Source: Seongchinamella sediminis (GTDB taxonomy: Bacteria > Pseudomonadota > Gammaproteobacteria > Pseudomonadales > Halieaceae). Taken from it: a DNA stretch of 64,000 nucleotides. Location of the stretch: positions 124,001 through 188,000 of the forward strand of contig NZ_QRAN01000007.1 of the NCBI RefSeq assembly GCF_003457605.1, in the 5' to 3' direction. The translations under genes were made by a program, and so were the position numbers. The stretch's first letter is position 1. Every line of letters begins with the position of its first letter. The notes under the pieces are model-generated. The model was not told where the DNA came from and made no database searches. It saw nothing but the letters and a program-made list of their open reading frames with translations. This document shows positions 1 through 10,090 of the stretch, piece after piece.

Positions 1-83
1 GACTGCCCCTCACCGGAACTGCTGTAGCAAGTTCACCAATTTCAACCAGCCACTGGCCGCTGCCGGCCCCTGTGCTAACCTGC

Positions 84-112
84 TTGATACGCCGCCGGAT
101 CGCGGCTCAAAT
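84..112 (+). promoter_or_regulatory. Candidate sigma70 promoter for the short AraC-type gene
   Basis: TTGATA (84-89) is followed after 17 bases by TCAAAT (107-112), matching the -35 and -10 consensus at 5/6 and 4/6 positions. It lies about 30 bases before the ATG at 145, where AAGGA serves as ribosome site. Bases 1-83 hold no gene that I recognise. Confidence 0.4.
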
Positions 113-144
113 ATCCAGCTTCTGTAAACCACAACAAGGATGTT

Positions 145-546
145 ATGGCTATGGAACACGCACTACCCCTGGGCACGGGGAACGCACCCTGCCGCCCGCG
201 CCCGCAACACCCGGGCCTGCAACAGCGCTACCGCACCACCGACCGCGTGCTGCAAATACTGCTCAATGGCGACCTGGCCAGGCTGCGGGCAGAATCCGTG
301 GCCCACAGCATGGGCATCAGCCCCACCACGCTGCGGCGACGCCTGCGCGCGGACCACACCCACTACCAGTTCCTGCTGGACCGGGCGCGCCAGTACCGCT
401 GCGAGCAGCAGCTGCGCGACGTCTGGCTGCCCGGCAAGTGCCTGGCGGACCAGCTCGGCTACCTGGAAGTGAACAGCTTCTACCGCGCCTTCCGGCGCTG
501 GACGGGGCTGAACTACAGCGAGTACAAGGAACGCTACTGTAATTGA
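145..546 (+). CDS. Short AraC-family DNA-binding protein (HTH domain only)
   Basis: The 133-residue product is almost entirely an AraC-type helix-turn-helix region, roughly residues 35-130. The first helix pair is around ESVAHSMGISPTTLRRRLR and the second half carries the family signature LADQLGYLEVNSFYRAFRRWTG. AraC regulators are normally 250-330 residues with an N-terminal sensor domain; that domain is absent here, so this is a stand-alone DNA binder of the MarA/SoxS size class. The start is set by AAGGA six bases upstream. It is followed 18 bases later by the convergent diguanylate cyclase gene. Ligand and targets cannot be read from the sequence. Confidence 0.8.
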   Translation: MAMEHALPLGTGNAPCRPRPQHPGLQQRYRTTDRVLQILLNGDLARLRAESVAHSMGISPTTLRRRLRADHTHYQFLLDRARQYRCEQQLRDVWLPGKCLADQLGYLEVNSFYRAFRRWTGLNYSEYKERYCN

Positions 547-564
547 CGGGCAGCAACGGCGCCC

Positions 565-2397
565 TCAATTCACCAGGCTCAGGCCCTTGTAGTTGCCGAT
601 CATCACCTTGTTGCGGCCGCCTTCCTTGCCGTGGTAGAGGGCGGTATCGGCCCTGGCAATACAGCTGTCCAGCGACTCTCCCTTGCGGAAGGCGGCAACC
701 CCGAAGGTCATGGTGATGCTCAGGCGCAGTTCCTCAAAGGCGAACAGGTTGCTGGCCACCGCATCGCGCAGCTTCTCGGCGAGAACCGCCGCCCCCTCGG
801 CATCGGTTTCCGGCAGCAGCATGATGAACTCCTCGCCGCCCCAGCGGGCCACGCGGTCAACATCGCGGGTACGCTCTTCGAGGATTACCGCCATCCGCTT
901 GAGCACCCGGTCGCCGCAGACATGGCCGTACTGATCATTGAACTGCTTGAAGTGGTCCACATCCGCCAGCACCAGGGCGAACCCCTTGCCGGAACGGAAC
1001 ATACGCCGGATCTCGGCCTCCGCCTCCTCGGTAAACCCGCGCCGATTGAGCAGCCCGGTGAGATGATCCACCCGGGCCGCCTCCGCCAGCTGGCGATTGG
1101 CCTCGCTGAGTTCGGCGGTGCGCTCCGCCACCTCCGACTCCAGCGCCGTGTACATGCTGGTGAAGCGATTGGCCAGGGAAACCGCCATGGAGATGAGGAT
1201 CGCCAGAAAGCCCAGCGGAGCCAGCCTGCTGGTCTCGATGTGCGCCAGGTCGATCAGCAGGTCATTGACCCCGGTGGCCAGGAAGATGATCGTGCCCAAC
1301 AATATGGTTTTGGCTTCCGAATTACCGGCCCGCGACTCGCGGAAAATCACCCAGGGCGTCAGGGCGAAAACCGGCAGCGTCCACAGCTCCCACCAGATCA
1401 GGGTGTGGAAGTGAATCGTATGCCCCGGAATCAGTACCACCAGCAGGCCCGCCAGCAGGAAACTGCACTGGTAGGCCCGCAGCCAGCGGCCGACGGGAAG
1501 CTGCAGCAGCGACCAGATCAATTGCACCCCCAGGGCCGGGAGCACATAAATTGCGCCGAACTCGATTTTTTTCATTGCCAGGAAAGACAATGGCGCCAGG
1601 TACTTCCACTGGGTGAGCATGACGCCATAAACAGCGATGTTGATCGCCATCAGTCCAAACCAGAGGTAGGTGTCCAGGTTGCGGTTGCGGGCGAAGAGGT
1701 AGAGGTGATAAATCCCGAAGGCGAAAATCAGGGCACAGAACAACAGGCCCGGCACCTCACTGACCATGCCCTGCAGCATCAGTTCGCGGTAATCGCCGAG
1801 CATGAACACCCCGGACACGGCGCCCGCCCCCCAGGTATTCACCGACGCCGTTGGGCCACCCCACACCCGCAATGCCAGCACCAGGGTGCCGTCGGCGGCA
1901 AGCGCAGAGTGCGGAATGGTGAGGACCCGATGCCGGTCATAGTCCACTTCGCCCAGTGGCGGCAGGCTGCCAGCGCCGCCGACGAGTTCGCCGCCGGCAT
2001 ATAACTCGTAGGCGCTCATCACCTGCCCCAGGCGCATGGCCAGGATGGGGGCTTCGCCGGTGGCGGCAAGCGGCGGTTCCAGTTTCAGCGTTAGCCGGTA
2101 CCAGGCCAGCTGCCGGTGCTCCGGGTATCCACCCCGCGGCCAGTGCCGGGGCAGATCAAAACTGCTCCAGTTGCTGTCCTCCAGTCCCGGCGCGGCCCAA
2201 TCGAGATTATCCCCCGGGCGGAATCGCCACTGGCCGCGCAGGGATACCCCCTCGCGAAGCGCCTCGGCGCTGACACGAGGCAGTTCATTGAGTGCGGTCC
2301 GCGCCTGGGCCGGGACCGCGGCAACCAGCAGGCAGGCGAACGCTACCCCCGCGAGGGCGGTGATCAAACTGCGGCCTGTTGGCTTCCACGCGGACAT
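565..2397 (-). CDS. Membrane diguanylate cyclase with 7TMR-DISM sensor and GGDEF domain
   Basis: The 610-residue protein should make cyclic di-GMP in response to a periplasmic signal. A signal peptide (about 1-32) leads into a periplasmic beta-sandwich-like region (about 45-190, with WRFRPGDNLDW and LAWYRLTL, typical of 7TMR-DISMED2). Next come about seven hydrophobic helices (about 205-410), a short coiled coil and a C-terminal GGDEF domain. The active-site loop reads GGEEF at 520-524, a functional variant. The RxxD inhibitory site (RDVD, 511-514) sits five residues before it, so product inhibition is expected. DHLTGLLNRRGF opens the domain. There is no EAL domain. Confidence 0.92.
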   Translation of the reverse strand: MSAWKPTGRSLITALAGVAFACLLVAAVPAQARTALNELPRVSAEALREGVSLRGQWRFRPGDNLDWAAPGLEDSNWSSFDLPRHWPRGGYPEHRQLAWYRLTLKLEPPLAATGEAPILAMRLGQVMSAYELYAGGELVGGAGSLPPLGEVDYDRHRVLTIPHSALAADGTLVLALRVWGGPTASVNTWGAGAVSGVFMLGDYRELMLQGMVSEVPGLLFCALIFAFGIYHLYLFARNRNLDTYLWFGLMAINIAVYGVMLTQWKYLAPLSFLAMKKIEFGAIYVLPALGVQLIWSLLQLPVGRWLRAYQCSFLLAGLLVVLIPGHTIHFHTLIWWELWTLPVFALTPWVIFRESRAGNSEAKTILLGTIIFLATGVNDLLIDLAHIETSRLAPLGFLAILISMAVSLANRFTSMYTALESEVAERTAELSEANRQLAEAARVDHLTGLLNRRGFTEEAEAEIRRMFRSGKGFALVLADVDHFKQFNDQYGHVCGDRVLKRMAVILEERTRDVDRVARWGGEEFIMLLPETDAEGAAVLAEKLRDAVASNLFAFEELRLSITMTFGVAAFRKGESLDSCIARADTALYHGKEGGRNKVMIGNYKGLSLVN

Positions 2398-2428
2398 GCA
2401 ATGCTTATAACCCCTGAAATCAGCAAAG

Positions 2429-2457
2429 ATTATAAGTCGCTGCGCAGGGAATGCCCC
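2429..2457 (-). promoter_or_regulatory. Candidate promoter for the diguanylate cyclase gene
   Basis: On the minus strand a perfect TATAAT occupies 2434-2429, about 30 bases before the ATG at 2397. The hexamer 17 bases upstream (GGGGCA) is a poor -35, so the promoter may need an activator or another sigma factor. Confidence 0.4.
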
Positions 2458-2501
2458 CTCCGCGCGGTCAAAGCTTGAAGCCGGTCACATAAAAGAGGGG
2501 A

Positions 2502-3308
2502 TTACAGCCAGCCGCGCGCCCGATAATAGATGAACCCCACGTACTCCTTGATCGCCGCGGTACTGCGGCCAAGATCGTCGACCGTGGGCAGCCAGCGCGG
2601 TACCGCGGGCCGGCCCACCAGGCGCTGGTAATCCGTGGGCGCGGGAATCACCTCGAAGCCGGCGCGCTGAAACAGGGGCACCGCCCGGCGCATGTGGTAG
2701 GCCGAGGTCACCAGCAGCACGCTGCGCACCCCACGGCCCTCGAGCACCACCCGGGAGTAGCTGGCGTTCTGCCGGGTATCGAGACTCTGCCGTTCCAGCA
2801 GCAGGGCGGAGGCCGGCAGCCCCATCAGGGCCAGGTAATCGCCGAGCTGTTCCGCCTCCGGCCGGGAACCGGTGGTGGACCCGCCGCTGACCAGCAGCAG
2901 CGGTGCCTTGCCTGCTTTATACAGGGCGAGGCCGTGGGTGATGCGGTCGGCGGCGGTATTGAGGTCCGCCATGCTGCTCCAGTGGGTATCGCCGCGCGTG
3001 GCCCCGCCCAGCACCACGATGGCGTCCGCCGCGGGCATTACCGACATGGCCTTCGGGCGGTAGTCATCTTCCAGGCTGGCCATCAGGACATCGGCAAACA
3101 GGGCGGTGGAGCAGGCATAGAGCCAGCCGAAGGCGAGCAACAACAACGCCCGCGCCAGGCCTTGCCAGCGCAGCAGCAGAATCGCCAGCAGCACCAGCAG
3201 CAGCGACAGGCTCAGCGGGTAGGCCAGCAGCGACAGCAGCTTGGTCAGGGGAAAGGAGATGGCAGGCTTCCTGTATACTCGCCGGGAACCGGCACCATAC
3301 CAAGCCAC
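2502..3308 (-). CDS. ElyC/YdcF-like DUF218 membrane protein
   Basis: The protein has two N-terminal hydrophobic stretches (LLSLLAYPLSLSLLLVLLAILLL and a second around ALLLLAFGWLYACSTAL) followed by a DUF218 domain opening with ADAIVVLGG. That domain also has LVSGGSTTGSRPEAEQLGDYL and VTSAYHMRRAVPLFQRAGFEV. Size and layout match E. coli ElyC (about 260 residues), which influences peptidoglycan and polysaccharide assembly through undecaprenyl-phosphate carrier use. The start is uncertain: the frame is open to a TTG at 3338 that would overlap the divergent MAPEG gene, and I show the in-frame GTG at 3308. No convincing ribosome site decides between them. Confidence 0.8.
   Translation of the reverse strand: MAWYGAGSRRVYRKPAISFPLTKLLSLLAYPLSLSLLLVLLAILLLRWQGLARALLLLAFGWLYACSTALFADVLMASLEDDYRPKAMSVMPAADAIVVLGGATRGDTHWSSMADLNTAADRITHGLALYKAGKAPLLLVSGGSTTGSRPEAEQLGDYLALMGLPASALLLERQSLDTRQNASYSRVVLEGRGVRSVLLVTSAYHMRRAVPLFQRAGFEVIPAPTDYQRLVGRPAVPRWLPTVDDLGRSTAAIKEYVGFIYYRARGWL
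3274..3279 (+). promoter_or_regulatory. Candidate -10 element upstream of the MAPEG gene
   Basis: TATACT lies 44 bases before the MAPEG ATG, inside the 5' end of the divergent ElyC-like gene. There is no good -35 hexamer at normal spacing. The gene itself has a clear GGGGAAG ribosome site ending 6 bases before its ATG. Confidence 0.3.
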
Positions 3309-3322
3309 GGGGAAGTGAATCC

Positions 3323-3703
3323 ATGCACTATGTCGCAATTGTCACCTTGCTGCTGCTCGTCCAGTACACGGCTTACACCGTGATGTGCGGACTTGCCCGG
3401 GGCAGAGACACCGTCGTCGCCCCCGCCACCAGCGGCGATGAGCGCTTTGAGCGCGCCTTCCGCGTGCAGATGAATACCCTGGAGCAGCTGGCGGTGACCA
3501 TTCCCGCCCTGTGGATTTGCGCCTGGTTCTTCAGCCCGCTGTGGGCGGCGGGCCTGGGCGTGGTCTTCATGCTGGGGCGGCTGCTGTACCGCCAGGCCTA
3601 TATGCGCGAACCGGCCAGCCGCGGGCCCGGCATGGTCATCGGCTTCCTGGCCAATATGGCGCTGGTGATTCTGGGCCTGTGGGGCGCCATCGGGCAGCTC
3701 TAA
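3323..3703 (+). CDS. MAPEG family membrane protein
   Basis: The 126-residue integral membrane protein has four predicted helices and the MAPEG signature ERAFRVQMNTLEQ near residues 36-48, the region that contacts glutathione in microsomal glutathione transferases. Bacterial members usually have unknown substrates, with glutathione conjugation or peroxide handling as the family expectation. The length is normal. The 3' end overlaps galE by four bases in convergent orientation. The start is supported by GGGGAAG just upstream. Confidence 0.88.
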   Translation: MHYVAIVTLLLLVQYTAYTVMCGLARGRDTVVAPATSGDERFERAFRVQMNTLEQLAVTIPALWICAWFFSPLWAAGLGVVFMLGRLLYRQAYMREPASRGPGMVIGFLANMALVILGLWGAIGQL

Positions 3704-4719
3704 TCCCCGTAACCTTTTGGATTCTGTTCCTGCCAGCGCCAGGTGTCGGCGCACATGTCCTCCAGGCTGCGGCGGGCCCTCCAGCCCAGCAGGGATGCCG
3801 CCAGCGCCGGATCCGCCCAGCACTCGGCAATATCGCCGGCACGGCGCGCCACCACCTGGTAGGGCACCGGGCGGCCACTGACCTGCTCGAAGGCCCTGAC
3901 CATATCCAGCACCGATACCCCCCTGCCGGTGCCCAGGTTAACGGTCATGACGCCCGGGTTCTCCTGCACATACTCCAGTGCCGCGACGTGGCCCTCGGCC
4001 AGGTCCACCACGTGAATATAGTCACGCACCCCGGTGCCGTCCGGCGTCGGGTAATCATCGCCAAACACCGAGAGCCGCTCCCGGCGACCCACTGCCACCT
4101 GGGCGACGAAGGGCATCAGGTTATTGGGCCAGCCCTGGGGATCCTCGCCGATACGGCCGCTGCTGTGCGCCCCCACCGGGTTGAAGTAGCGCAGGCGACC
4201 GATGCTCCACCCGGGATGCGCCACAGCCCAGTCAGCGAGAATTTCCTCCACCATCAACTTGGAGCGACCGTAGGGATTGGTCGCCGCGGTGGGAAAGTCC
4301 TCGCGGATGGGTACCGACGCCGGGTCACCGTACACGGTGGCGGAGGAGGAGAAGATCAAGCGGTGAACCCCCGCCCGCGCCATCGCCGCCAGCAGCACCA
4401 GGGTGCCGTTGACGTTGTTGTCGTAGTACTCGAGCGGTTTTTCCACCGACTCACCCACCGCCTTCAGCCCGGCAAAGTGCATGACCGCATCGATCGCGTA
4501 GTCACGAAACACCGCGTTCATGGCCTCGCGGTCGCGGATATCCGCCGCCACCAGCGGCACCGGCTGGCCGCTGATGTCCGCCACCCGTGACACCGCCTCG
4601 CGGCTGGCATTGCACAGGTTGTCCAGCACCACCACGGCGTAGCCGGCCTCCAGCAGTGCGACACAGGCATGGGTGCCGATGTAACCGGCGCCGCCGGTAA
4701 CCAGAATCGTGGTGGCCAT
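3700..4719 (-). CDS. galE: UDP-glucose 4-epimerase
   Basis: GalE interconverts UDP-glucose and UDP-galactose with tightly bound NAD, feeding LPS and exopolysaccharide synthesis. The 339-residue protein is an extended SDR: the nucleotide motif GGAGYIG is at residues 9-15, the catalytic serine-threonine stretch is SSSATVYG, the catalytic tyrosine-lysine pair is in YGRSKLM, and RYFNPVGAH contacts the sugar nucleotide. Length is typical of the family. No other sugar-nucleotide gene is adjacent, so it appears to be a single transcription unit. Confidence 0.95.
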   Translation of the reverse strand: MATTILVTGGAGYIGTHACVALLEAGYAVVVLDNLCNASREAVSRVADISGQPVPLVAADIRDREAMNAVFRDYAIDAVMHFAGLKAVGESVEKPLEYYDNNVNGTLVLLAAMARAGVHRLIFSSSATVYGDPASVPIREDFPTAATNPYGRSKLMVEEILADWAVAHPGWSIGRLRYFNPVGAHSSGRIGEDPQGWPNNLMPFVAQVAVGRRERLSVFGDDYPTPDGTGVRDYIHVVDLAEGHVAALEYVQENPGVMTVNLGTGRGVSVLDMVRAFEQVSGRPVPYQVVARRAGDIAECWADPALAASLLGWRARRSLEDMCADTWRWQEQNPKGYGD

Positions 4720-5013
4720 GGTAAACCCCTGAAATATGAAGCTGGGCCGATTGTAACTTGCAGCGTGGAACCACGGCCACCGGGTGCTCGAGCGGAGTGA
4801 AGTTAGCAGTGTCCGGAACTACACCACAACAGCCGGGCTCTGGCAGACTCTATTTTTTTAGCGAGCCATCTGCCCAAGGCATACGCTGCGGTCATTTCAA
4901 GCCTGCGCAGCGGAGCGACGCCGGCTATTGCTACCGAAGTGATCGCAAAAAATCCTCGCCAGGCCGGCGCCAGGTCCGCCGATGCCCGGCACTCTGACCC
5001 CGCCGCGGCGGTC
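4720..5013. other. Intergenic stretch between purA and galE
   Basis: No coding frame here looks real. A near-palindrome of GC-rich bases (about 4999-5015, GACCCCGCCGCGGCGGTC) follows the purA stop and could form a hairpin, but it has no T-tract. A T7 run at 4853-4859 is not preceded by a strong stem. The galE promoter should lie here, but I could not place it with confidence. Confidence 0.3.
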
Positions 5014-6327
<1,314 letters not shown>

Positions 6328-6361
6328 TTAAATGCCGCGTCTACGCGGGTCCATAACTCTT

Positions 6362-6449
6362 GTCATCCCTGAGTAGGCGGGAATCCAGGCATATGATTCT
6401 GTCGACATTGACCGAAACATCCCTGGATTCCCGCCTTCGCGGGAATGAC
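6362..6449. repeat. Inverted pair of dispersed palindromic repeat (hisZ-purA spacer)
   Basis: Two copies of a 28-base element face each other. 6422-6449 starts CCTGGATTCCCGCC and ends GCGGGAATGAC; 6362-6389 is its reverse complement with a few mismatches in the central loop. The 32 bases between them are unrelated. Each half can form its own hairpin and the whole can form a long stem. Related single copies occur at 11888, 18134 (half) and 22966. The location between two co-oriented genes suggests a role in mRNA end formation or stability, as for REP/BIME elements. That role is inferred. Confidence 0.85.
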
Positions 6450-6457
6450 GATATTTG

Positions 6458-7633
6458 TTAATCCCCCGGCAAGGGACTAACTACCCAGCTTCCATCTTCC
6501 TCAACCAACTCCCGGTCACAGCGAGCGTCTCGCTCACCACCGAGGCTATTGATCACGATTTCACCCGCCCGGCGCAGCTCTTCAGCCTTCTCCAGCAGGG
6601 CCGGATCATCAATATCCGGCAGGCTGATCGCTCCCTGTTCGGCAGAATCCGCCGACAACAGGCCCATCAGTGCCTTGAGGTCGGTGGCGAAACCGGTGGC
6701 CGGCCGGGAGCGGCCGAAGACTTCGCCGACGCCATTGTAGCGGCCGCCGTTGGCCAGGGCCTGGCCGTGGCCGGGCACATAGGCGGCAAACACGATGCCG
6801 GTGTGGTAGTGGTAGCCGCGCAGCTCGGCGAGGTCGAAATAGATCGCCAGGTCGGGGCGCTGGCGGCGGATGTCGGTGGCCACGTCCTGCAGTGCGTCCA
6901 CCGCGGCCAGGGCCTCGGGCGCGCGGTCGGCGAACAGCTCGCGGGCGGCGGCCAGCACCTCGTCGTCGCCGTGCAGGTCTACCAGGCCGATAATCAGGGT
7001 GGCGATGTCTTCCGGCACCCCGTCCAGGGCCAGGATCAGGTCGGGCACGGACTTGCGCTGCAGGCAGTCGAAGATCACTGCCTCCTGCTCATCATCCAGG
7101 CCGGCGCTGGCGAGCACCGCCTCGTAGATGCCGACATGGCCCAGGTCCAGGGTATAGCGCTGCGGCAGACTGGCCGCATCGAGGGTGGCCAGCATCAGAC
7201 GGATAACCTCCACGTCGGCGGCCAGGCTGTCGTCGCCATAGAGTTCGGCGCCCAGCTGGATCGGCGAGCGGGAGGCCATCAGGGTCTTGGGGCGGGTGTG
7301 CAGGGTGGAGCCGGCGTAGCACAGCCGGGAAACCCCCTCCGGGGCCAGGCTGTGGGCGTCGATGCGCGCCACCTGCGGGGTGATGTCGGCGCGCACGCCC
7401 ATGCTGCGTCCGGACAGCTGGTCGGTGAGCTTGAAGGTGAGCAGGTCCAGGTCCTGGCCGAGGCCACTGAGCAGGGAATCGGTAAATTCCACCAGCGGCG
7501 GTATGACCAGTTCATAGCCCCAGCCGCGGAACATGTCCAGCAGGCGGCGGCGCAGCTGTTCCACGGTAGCGGCCTGGGCGGGCAGAACCTCTTCTATCCC
7601 GTCGGGCAATTGCCAGCGATCAACCGATGTCAT
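6458..7633 (-). CDS. hisZ: ATP phosphoribosyltransferase regulatory subunit HisZ
   Basis: HisZ is a catalytically dead paralogue of histidyl-tRNA synthetase that forms a hetero-octamer with short-form HisG and makes it feedback-responsive to histidine. The 391-residue product begins with the class II synthetase-like fold (GIEEVLPAQAATVEQLRRRLLDMFRGWGYELVIPPLVEF). It has the motif 2-like stretch GRSMGVRADITPQVARI and lacks the C-terminal anticodon-binding domain. Its position between yjeT and purA is the usual one in Pseudomonas-type genomes. hisG is not in this window. Confidence 0.93.
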   Translation of the reverse strand: MTSVDRWQLPDGIEEVLPAQAATVEQLRRRLLDMFRGWGYELVIPPLVEFTDSLLSGLGQDLDLLTFKLTDQLSGRSMGVRADITPQVARIDAHSLAPEGVSRLCYAGSTLHTRPKTLMASRSPIQLGAELYGDDSLAADVEVIRLMLATLDAASLPQRYTLDLGHVGIYEAVLASAGLDDEQEAVIFDCLQRKSVPDLILALDGVPEDIATLIIGLVDLHGDDEVLAAARELFADRAPEALAAVDALQDVATDIRRQRPDLAIYFDLAELRGYHYHTGIVFAAYVPGHGQALANGGRYNGVGEVFGRSRPATGFATDLKALMGLLSADSAEQGAISLPDIDDPALLEKAEELRRAGEIVINSLGGERDARCDRELVEEDGSWVVSPLPGD

Positions 7634-7642
7634 TGCATACCT

Positions 7643-7834
7643 TCAGTTCACCAGGTAAAGCAGCCCGACCCCGAACAGCATGCTGCCAAGGCCAATCCTG
7701 CGAATCACGCGGTCGTCCATCTCCGCCACCAGGGCGAGCATCGTGCGCCAGCGGTCTGGGCTGATGAACGGCATGGCGCCTTCAATGATAAACACCAGTG
7801 CCAGGGCCACCGGGAGCACTTGCCAGAAGTCCAA
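7643..7834 (-). CDS. yjeT: Small inner-membrane protein YjeT (DUF2065)
   Basis: The product has about 63 residues and two predicted membrane helices (VLPVALALVFIIEGAMPF and GLGSMLFGVGLLYLV) joined by a charged loop. This is the DUF2065 layout, and hflC-yjeT-(hisZ)-purA is its classic neighbourhood. I chose the TTG at 7834 because GGGGAG sits at ideal distance before it and the length then matches E. coli YjeT. A GTG at 7861 would add nine residues. Function is unknown. Confidence 0.8.
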   Translation of the reverse strand: MDFWQVLPVALALVFIIEGAMPFISPDRWRTMLALVAEMDDRVIRRIGLGSMLFGVGLLYLVN

Positions 7835-7861
7835 ACTTTCTCCCCAGAATGCGCCAGACAC

Positions 7862-7885
7862 AAAAAACCGCGGGCCCGGCGTTTG
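7862..7885 (-). terminator. Possible terminator between hflC and yjeT
   Basis: On the minus strand a GC-rich self-complementary stretch around GCCGGGCCCGC is followed directly by TTTTTT. The stem is imperfect (about six pairs with a bulge), so termination may be partial and let some transcripts continue into yjeT-hisZ-purA. Confidence 0.35.
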
Positions 7886-7964
7886 TGCTCAAACGGCGAA
7901 TCCCACGGTTGCGGGATGCTACCACATTAGTGCTGTGGAGTATCGGTGTTTTTTTGCTGCGGCC

Positions 7965-8840
7965 TCAGCTGCCCCCTTTCGGATCCTTCAGGTAGCGGAA
8001 GAACTCGCTGTCCGGTTTCAGCAGCAGCACATCACCCTGGCCCTGGAACGATTCCTGGTAGGCCTTGAGGCTGCGGGTGAAGGAGTAGAACTCCGGGTCC
8101 TGGTTGAACGCGTTGGCATAAATGCTGGTGGCCAGGGCGTCGCCCTCACCGCGGATCTGCTCCGATTCCTTGTAGGCGTTGGCGATAATCACGGTGACTT
8201 CCCGGTCCGCCGCGGCGCGGATACCCTCTGCCAGCTCCTGGCCCTGGGAGCGCAGCTCACGCGCTTCCTTCTCCCGCTCGGCATTCATCCGCCGGTACAC
8301 CGACTCGGACACGTCCGGCGGCAGGTCGATTTTCTTCACCCGCACGTCCACCACGCGCACCCCCAGCTCCGCCAGGGCCACCTCGTTGAGTTCGCGGGTG
8401 ATGTCCTCCATCAGCTGGTCACGCTCGCCGGATACCACTTCCTGCACGCTGCGCGCGGCCACCTGGTTACGCAGGCCGTCGTTGATGCGCTGGGACAGCA
8501 GTCCCGCCGCGCGGGCCTCCTCGCCGTTGGTGGCGGTGTAGAACTTGGCGGTGTCCGACACCTGGAACTTGGCGTAGGAATCCACAATCAGCGCCTTCTG
8601 TTCCAGGGTGAAGAAACGCTCGGGCTGGGAGTCCACCGTCAGCACGCGGCCCTCGAACTTGCGCACGTTGTTGACGAAGGGAATCTTCCAGTGCAGGCCG
8701 GGCTCGATGTCCGGGTTCACCACCTCACCAAAGCGCAACAGCACGCCGCGCTCGGTTTCCTTGATCACGTACAGGGAATTGCTGGCGATAAAGACACCTA
8801 CCGCCACCAGGATGAGGATTGTCATACTACGGCTGGACAT
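7965..8840 (-). CDS. hflC: FtsH-associated SPFH protein HflC
   Basis: HflC pairs with HflK on the periplasmic face of the inner membrane and caps the FtsH protease, controlling access of membrane substrates. The 291-residue protein starts with one signal-anchor helix (MTILILVAVGVFIASNSLYVI). A band-7/SPFH domain follows (residues about 20-190, with ERGVLLRFGEV and GLHWKIPFVN), then a coiled-coil region with REKEARELRSQGQELAEGIRAAADRE. It starts two bases after hflK stops, so the two are translated as a pair. Confidence 0.96.
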   Translation of the reverse strand: MSSRSMTILILVAVGVFIASNSLYVIKETERGVLLRFGEVVNPDIEPGLHWKIPFVNNVRKFEGRVLTVDSQPERFFTLEQKALIVDSYAKFQVSDTAKFYTATNGEEARAAGLLSQRINDGLRNQVAARSVQEVVSGERDQLMEDITRELNEVALAELGVRVVDVRVKKIDLPPDVSESVYRRMNAEREKEARELRSQGQELAEGIRAAADREVTVIIANAYKESEQIRGEGDALATSIYANAFNQDPEFYSFTRSLKAYQESFQGQGDVLLLKPDSEFFRYLKDPKGGS

Positions 8841-8842
8841 GA

Positions 8843-10009
8843 TTAACGACCTCCCCGGCGAGTAGTGGAACCGGAAGAGGCGGCGTCACGGCGCAGCTGT
8901 TCGGTTACCATGTTGGTGATCTCCCGCAGCGTGTTGCTGTCGAGAGTGGGCGAGCGCATGGCGCGGCTCTGGCTCTGCTCGGCCAGCTTGTCCAGGGGCA
9001 GGTACATCATGTTGTTGCCTCCTTCCACGTCGACCATGACCTTGCTGGTGTTGCCGTACACGCCCTGGATGGCATCCAGGTACAGGCGCTCGCGGGTCAC
9101 TTCCGGCGCCTTGCGGTACTCCGCCAGCAGTTTGCTGAAGCGGTCCGCCTCACCCTGGGCGTTGGCGATCACCTGCTCCTTGTAGGCGTTGGCCTCCTCG
9201 ATCTGGCGCTGAGCCGCACCGCGGGCCTCGGGCACGATACCGTTGGCGTAGGCCTGGGCCTCGTTCTTCACCCGTTCCTCGTCCTCGCGGGCCTTGATCA
9301 CGTCATCGAAGGCCGCCTGCACCTGAGCGGGAGGCTTGGAGTCGTCGACGTTGACCTTACTCACCCGGATGCCGGTCTCGTACAGATTCAGGTAGTCCTG
9401 CAAGCGGCTCTGTACGTCTGCAGCAATTTTCGCCCGCCCTTCGGTCAACACCAGGTCCATGCCGGTGTCGCCCACCACGTGGCGCAGGGCGCTCTGCGCG
9501 GCGTGCTGCAGAGAGACCTCCGGATCCCGCACCTTGAGCACGAACTTGTCCGGATCGTCGATCACGTACTGCACCGACATGTTCACCTCGACGATGTTCT
9601 CGTCCTGGGTGAGCATGATCTCGCGGAAGCTGACCGCCCGCACCTTGGTGGTGTTGACCTTGATCACCTCGTCGATCAGCGGCGGGTTCCACTGCAGGCC
9701 GGGGCGCACGGTTTCATGGTACTTGCCGAAGCGCAGCACCACCGCCCGCTCCTGCTCGTCGATCTGGTAGAAGCCCATCAGGCCCCATACCACCAGCGCG
9801 ACCAGCGCCAGCACCCCCAGCAGGGGCGCGGAGAACGCGGGTCCGCCGCTGCCGCCACCGCCGGAGCCGGACTTGCCGCCAAAAATGCCGCCAAGCTTCT
9901 CCTGCAGTTTTTTCAGGGCCTCGTCGAGGTCCGGCGGCCCCTGGTCGCCACCGCCCCAGGGGTCGTTGGGCCCCTTGTTGTTACCGCCACCCGGTTCATT
10001 CCAGGCCAT
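8843..10009 (-). CDS. hflK: FtsH-associated SPFH protein HflK
   Basis: This is the partner of HflC in the FtsH-HflKC complex. The 388 residues open with the family's glycine-rich cytoplasmic tail (MAWNEPGGGNNKGPNDPWGG). One transmembrane helix (PLLGVLALVALVVWGLMGFYQI) and an SPFH domain follow (EQERAVVLRFGKYHETVRPGLQW), then a long helical region and an arginine-rich tail. I chose the ATG at 10009, which has AGGAGTT just upstream, over a longer frame to 10084 whose first 25 residues are not HflK-like. Confidence 0.95.
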   Translation of the reverse strand: MAWNEPGGGNNKGPNDPWGGGDQGPPDLDEALKKLQEKLGGIFGGKSGSGGGGSGGPAFSAPLLGVLALVALVVWGLMGFYQIDEQERAVVLRFGKYHETVRPGLQWNPPLIDEVIKVNTTKVRAVSFREIMLTQDENIVEVNMSVQYVIDDPDKFVLKVRDPEVSLQHAAQSALRHVVGDTGMDLVLTEGRAKIAADVQSRLQDYLNLYETGIRVSKVNVDDSKPPAQVQAAFDDVIKAREDEERVKNEAQAYANGIVPEARGAAQRQIEEANAYKEQVIANAQGEADRFSKLLAEYRKAPEVTRERLYLDAIQGVYGNTSKVMVDVEGGNNMMYLPLDKLAEQSQSRAMRSPTLDSNTLREITNMVTEQLRRDAASSGSTTRRGGR

Positions 10010-10090
10010 AATTAACTCCTGTGTCCAAAGTCGAAAGAGTCTAACAAATTTTTTGCCGCCCCGGTCATCCGGGCAGCACTGCAATCGGGG

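Noticed and set aside
631-2004. A 457-codon plus-strand frame opposite the diguanylate cyclase
   Set aside because: The minus strand carries an intact GGDEF protein with signal peptide and I-site. This frame is composition-driven.
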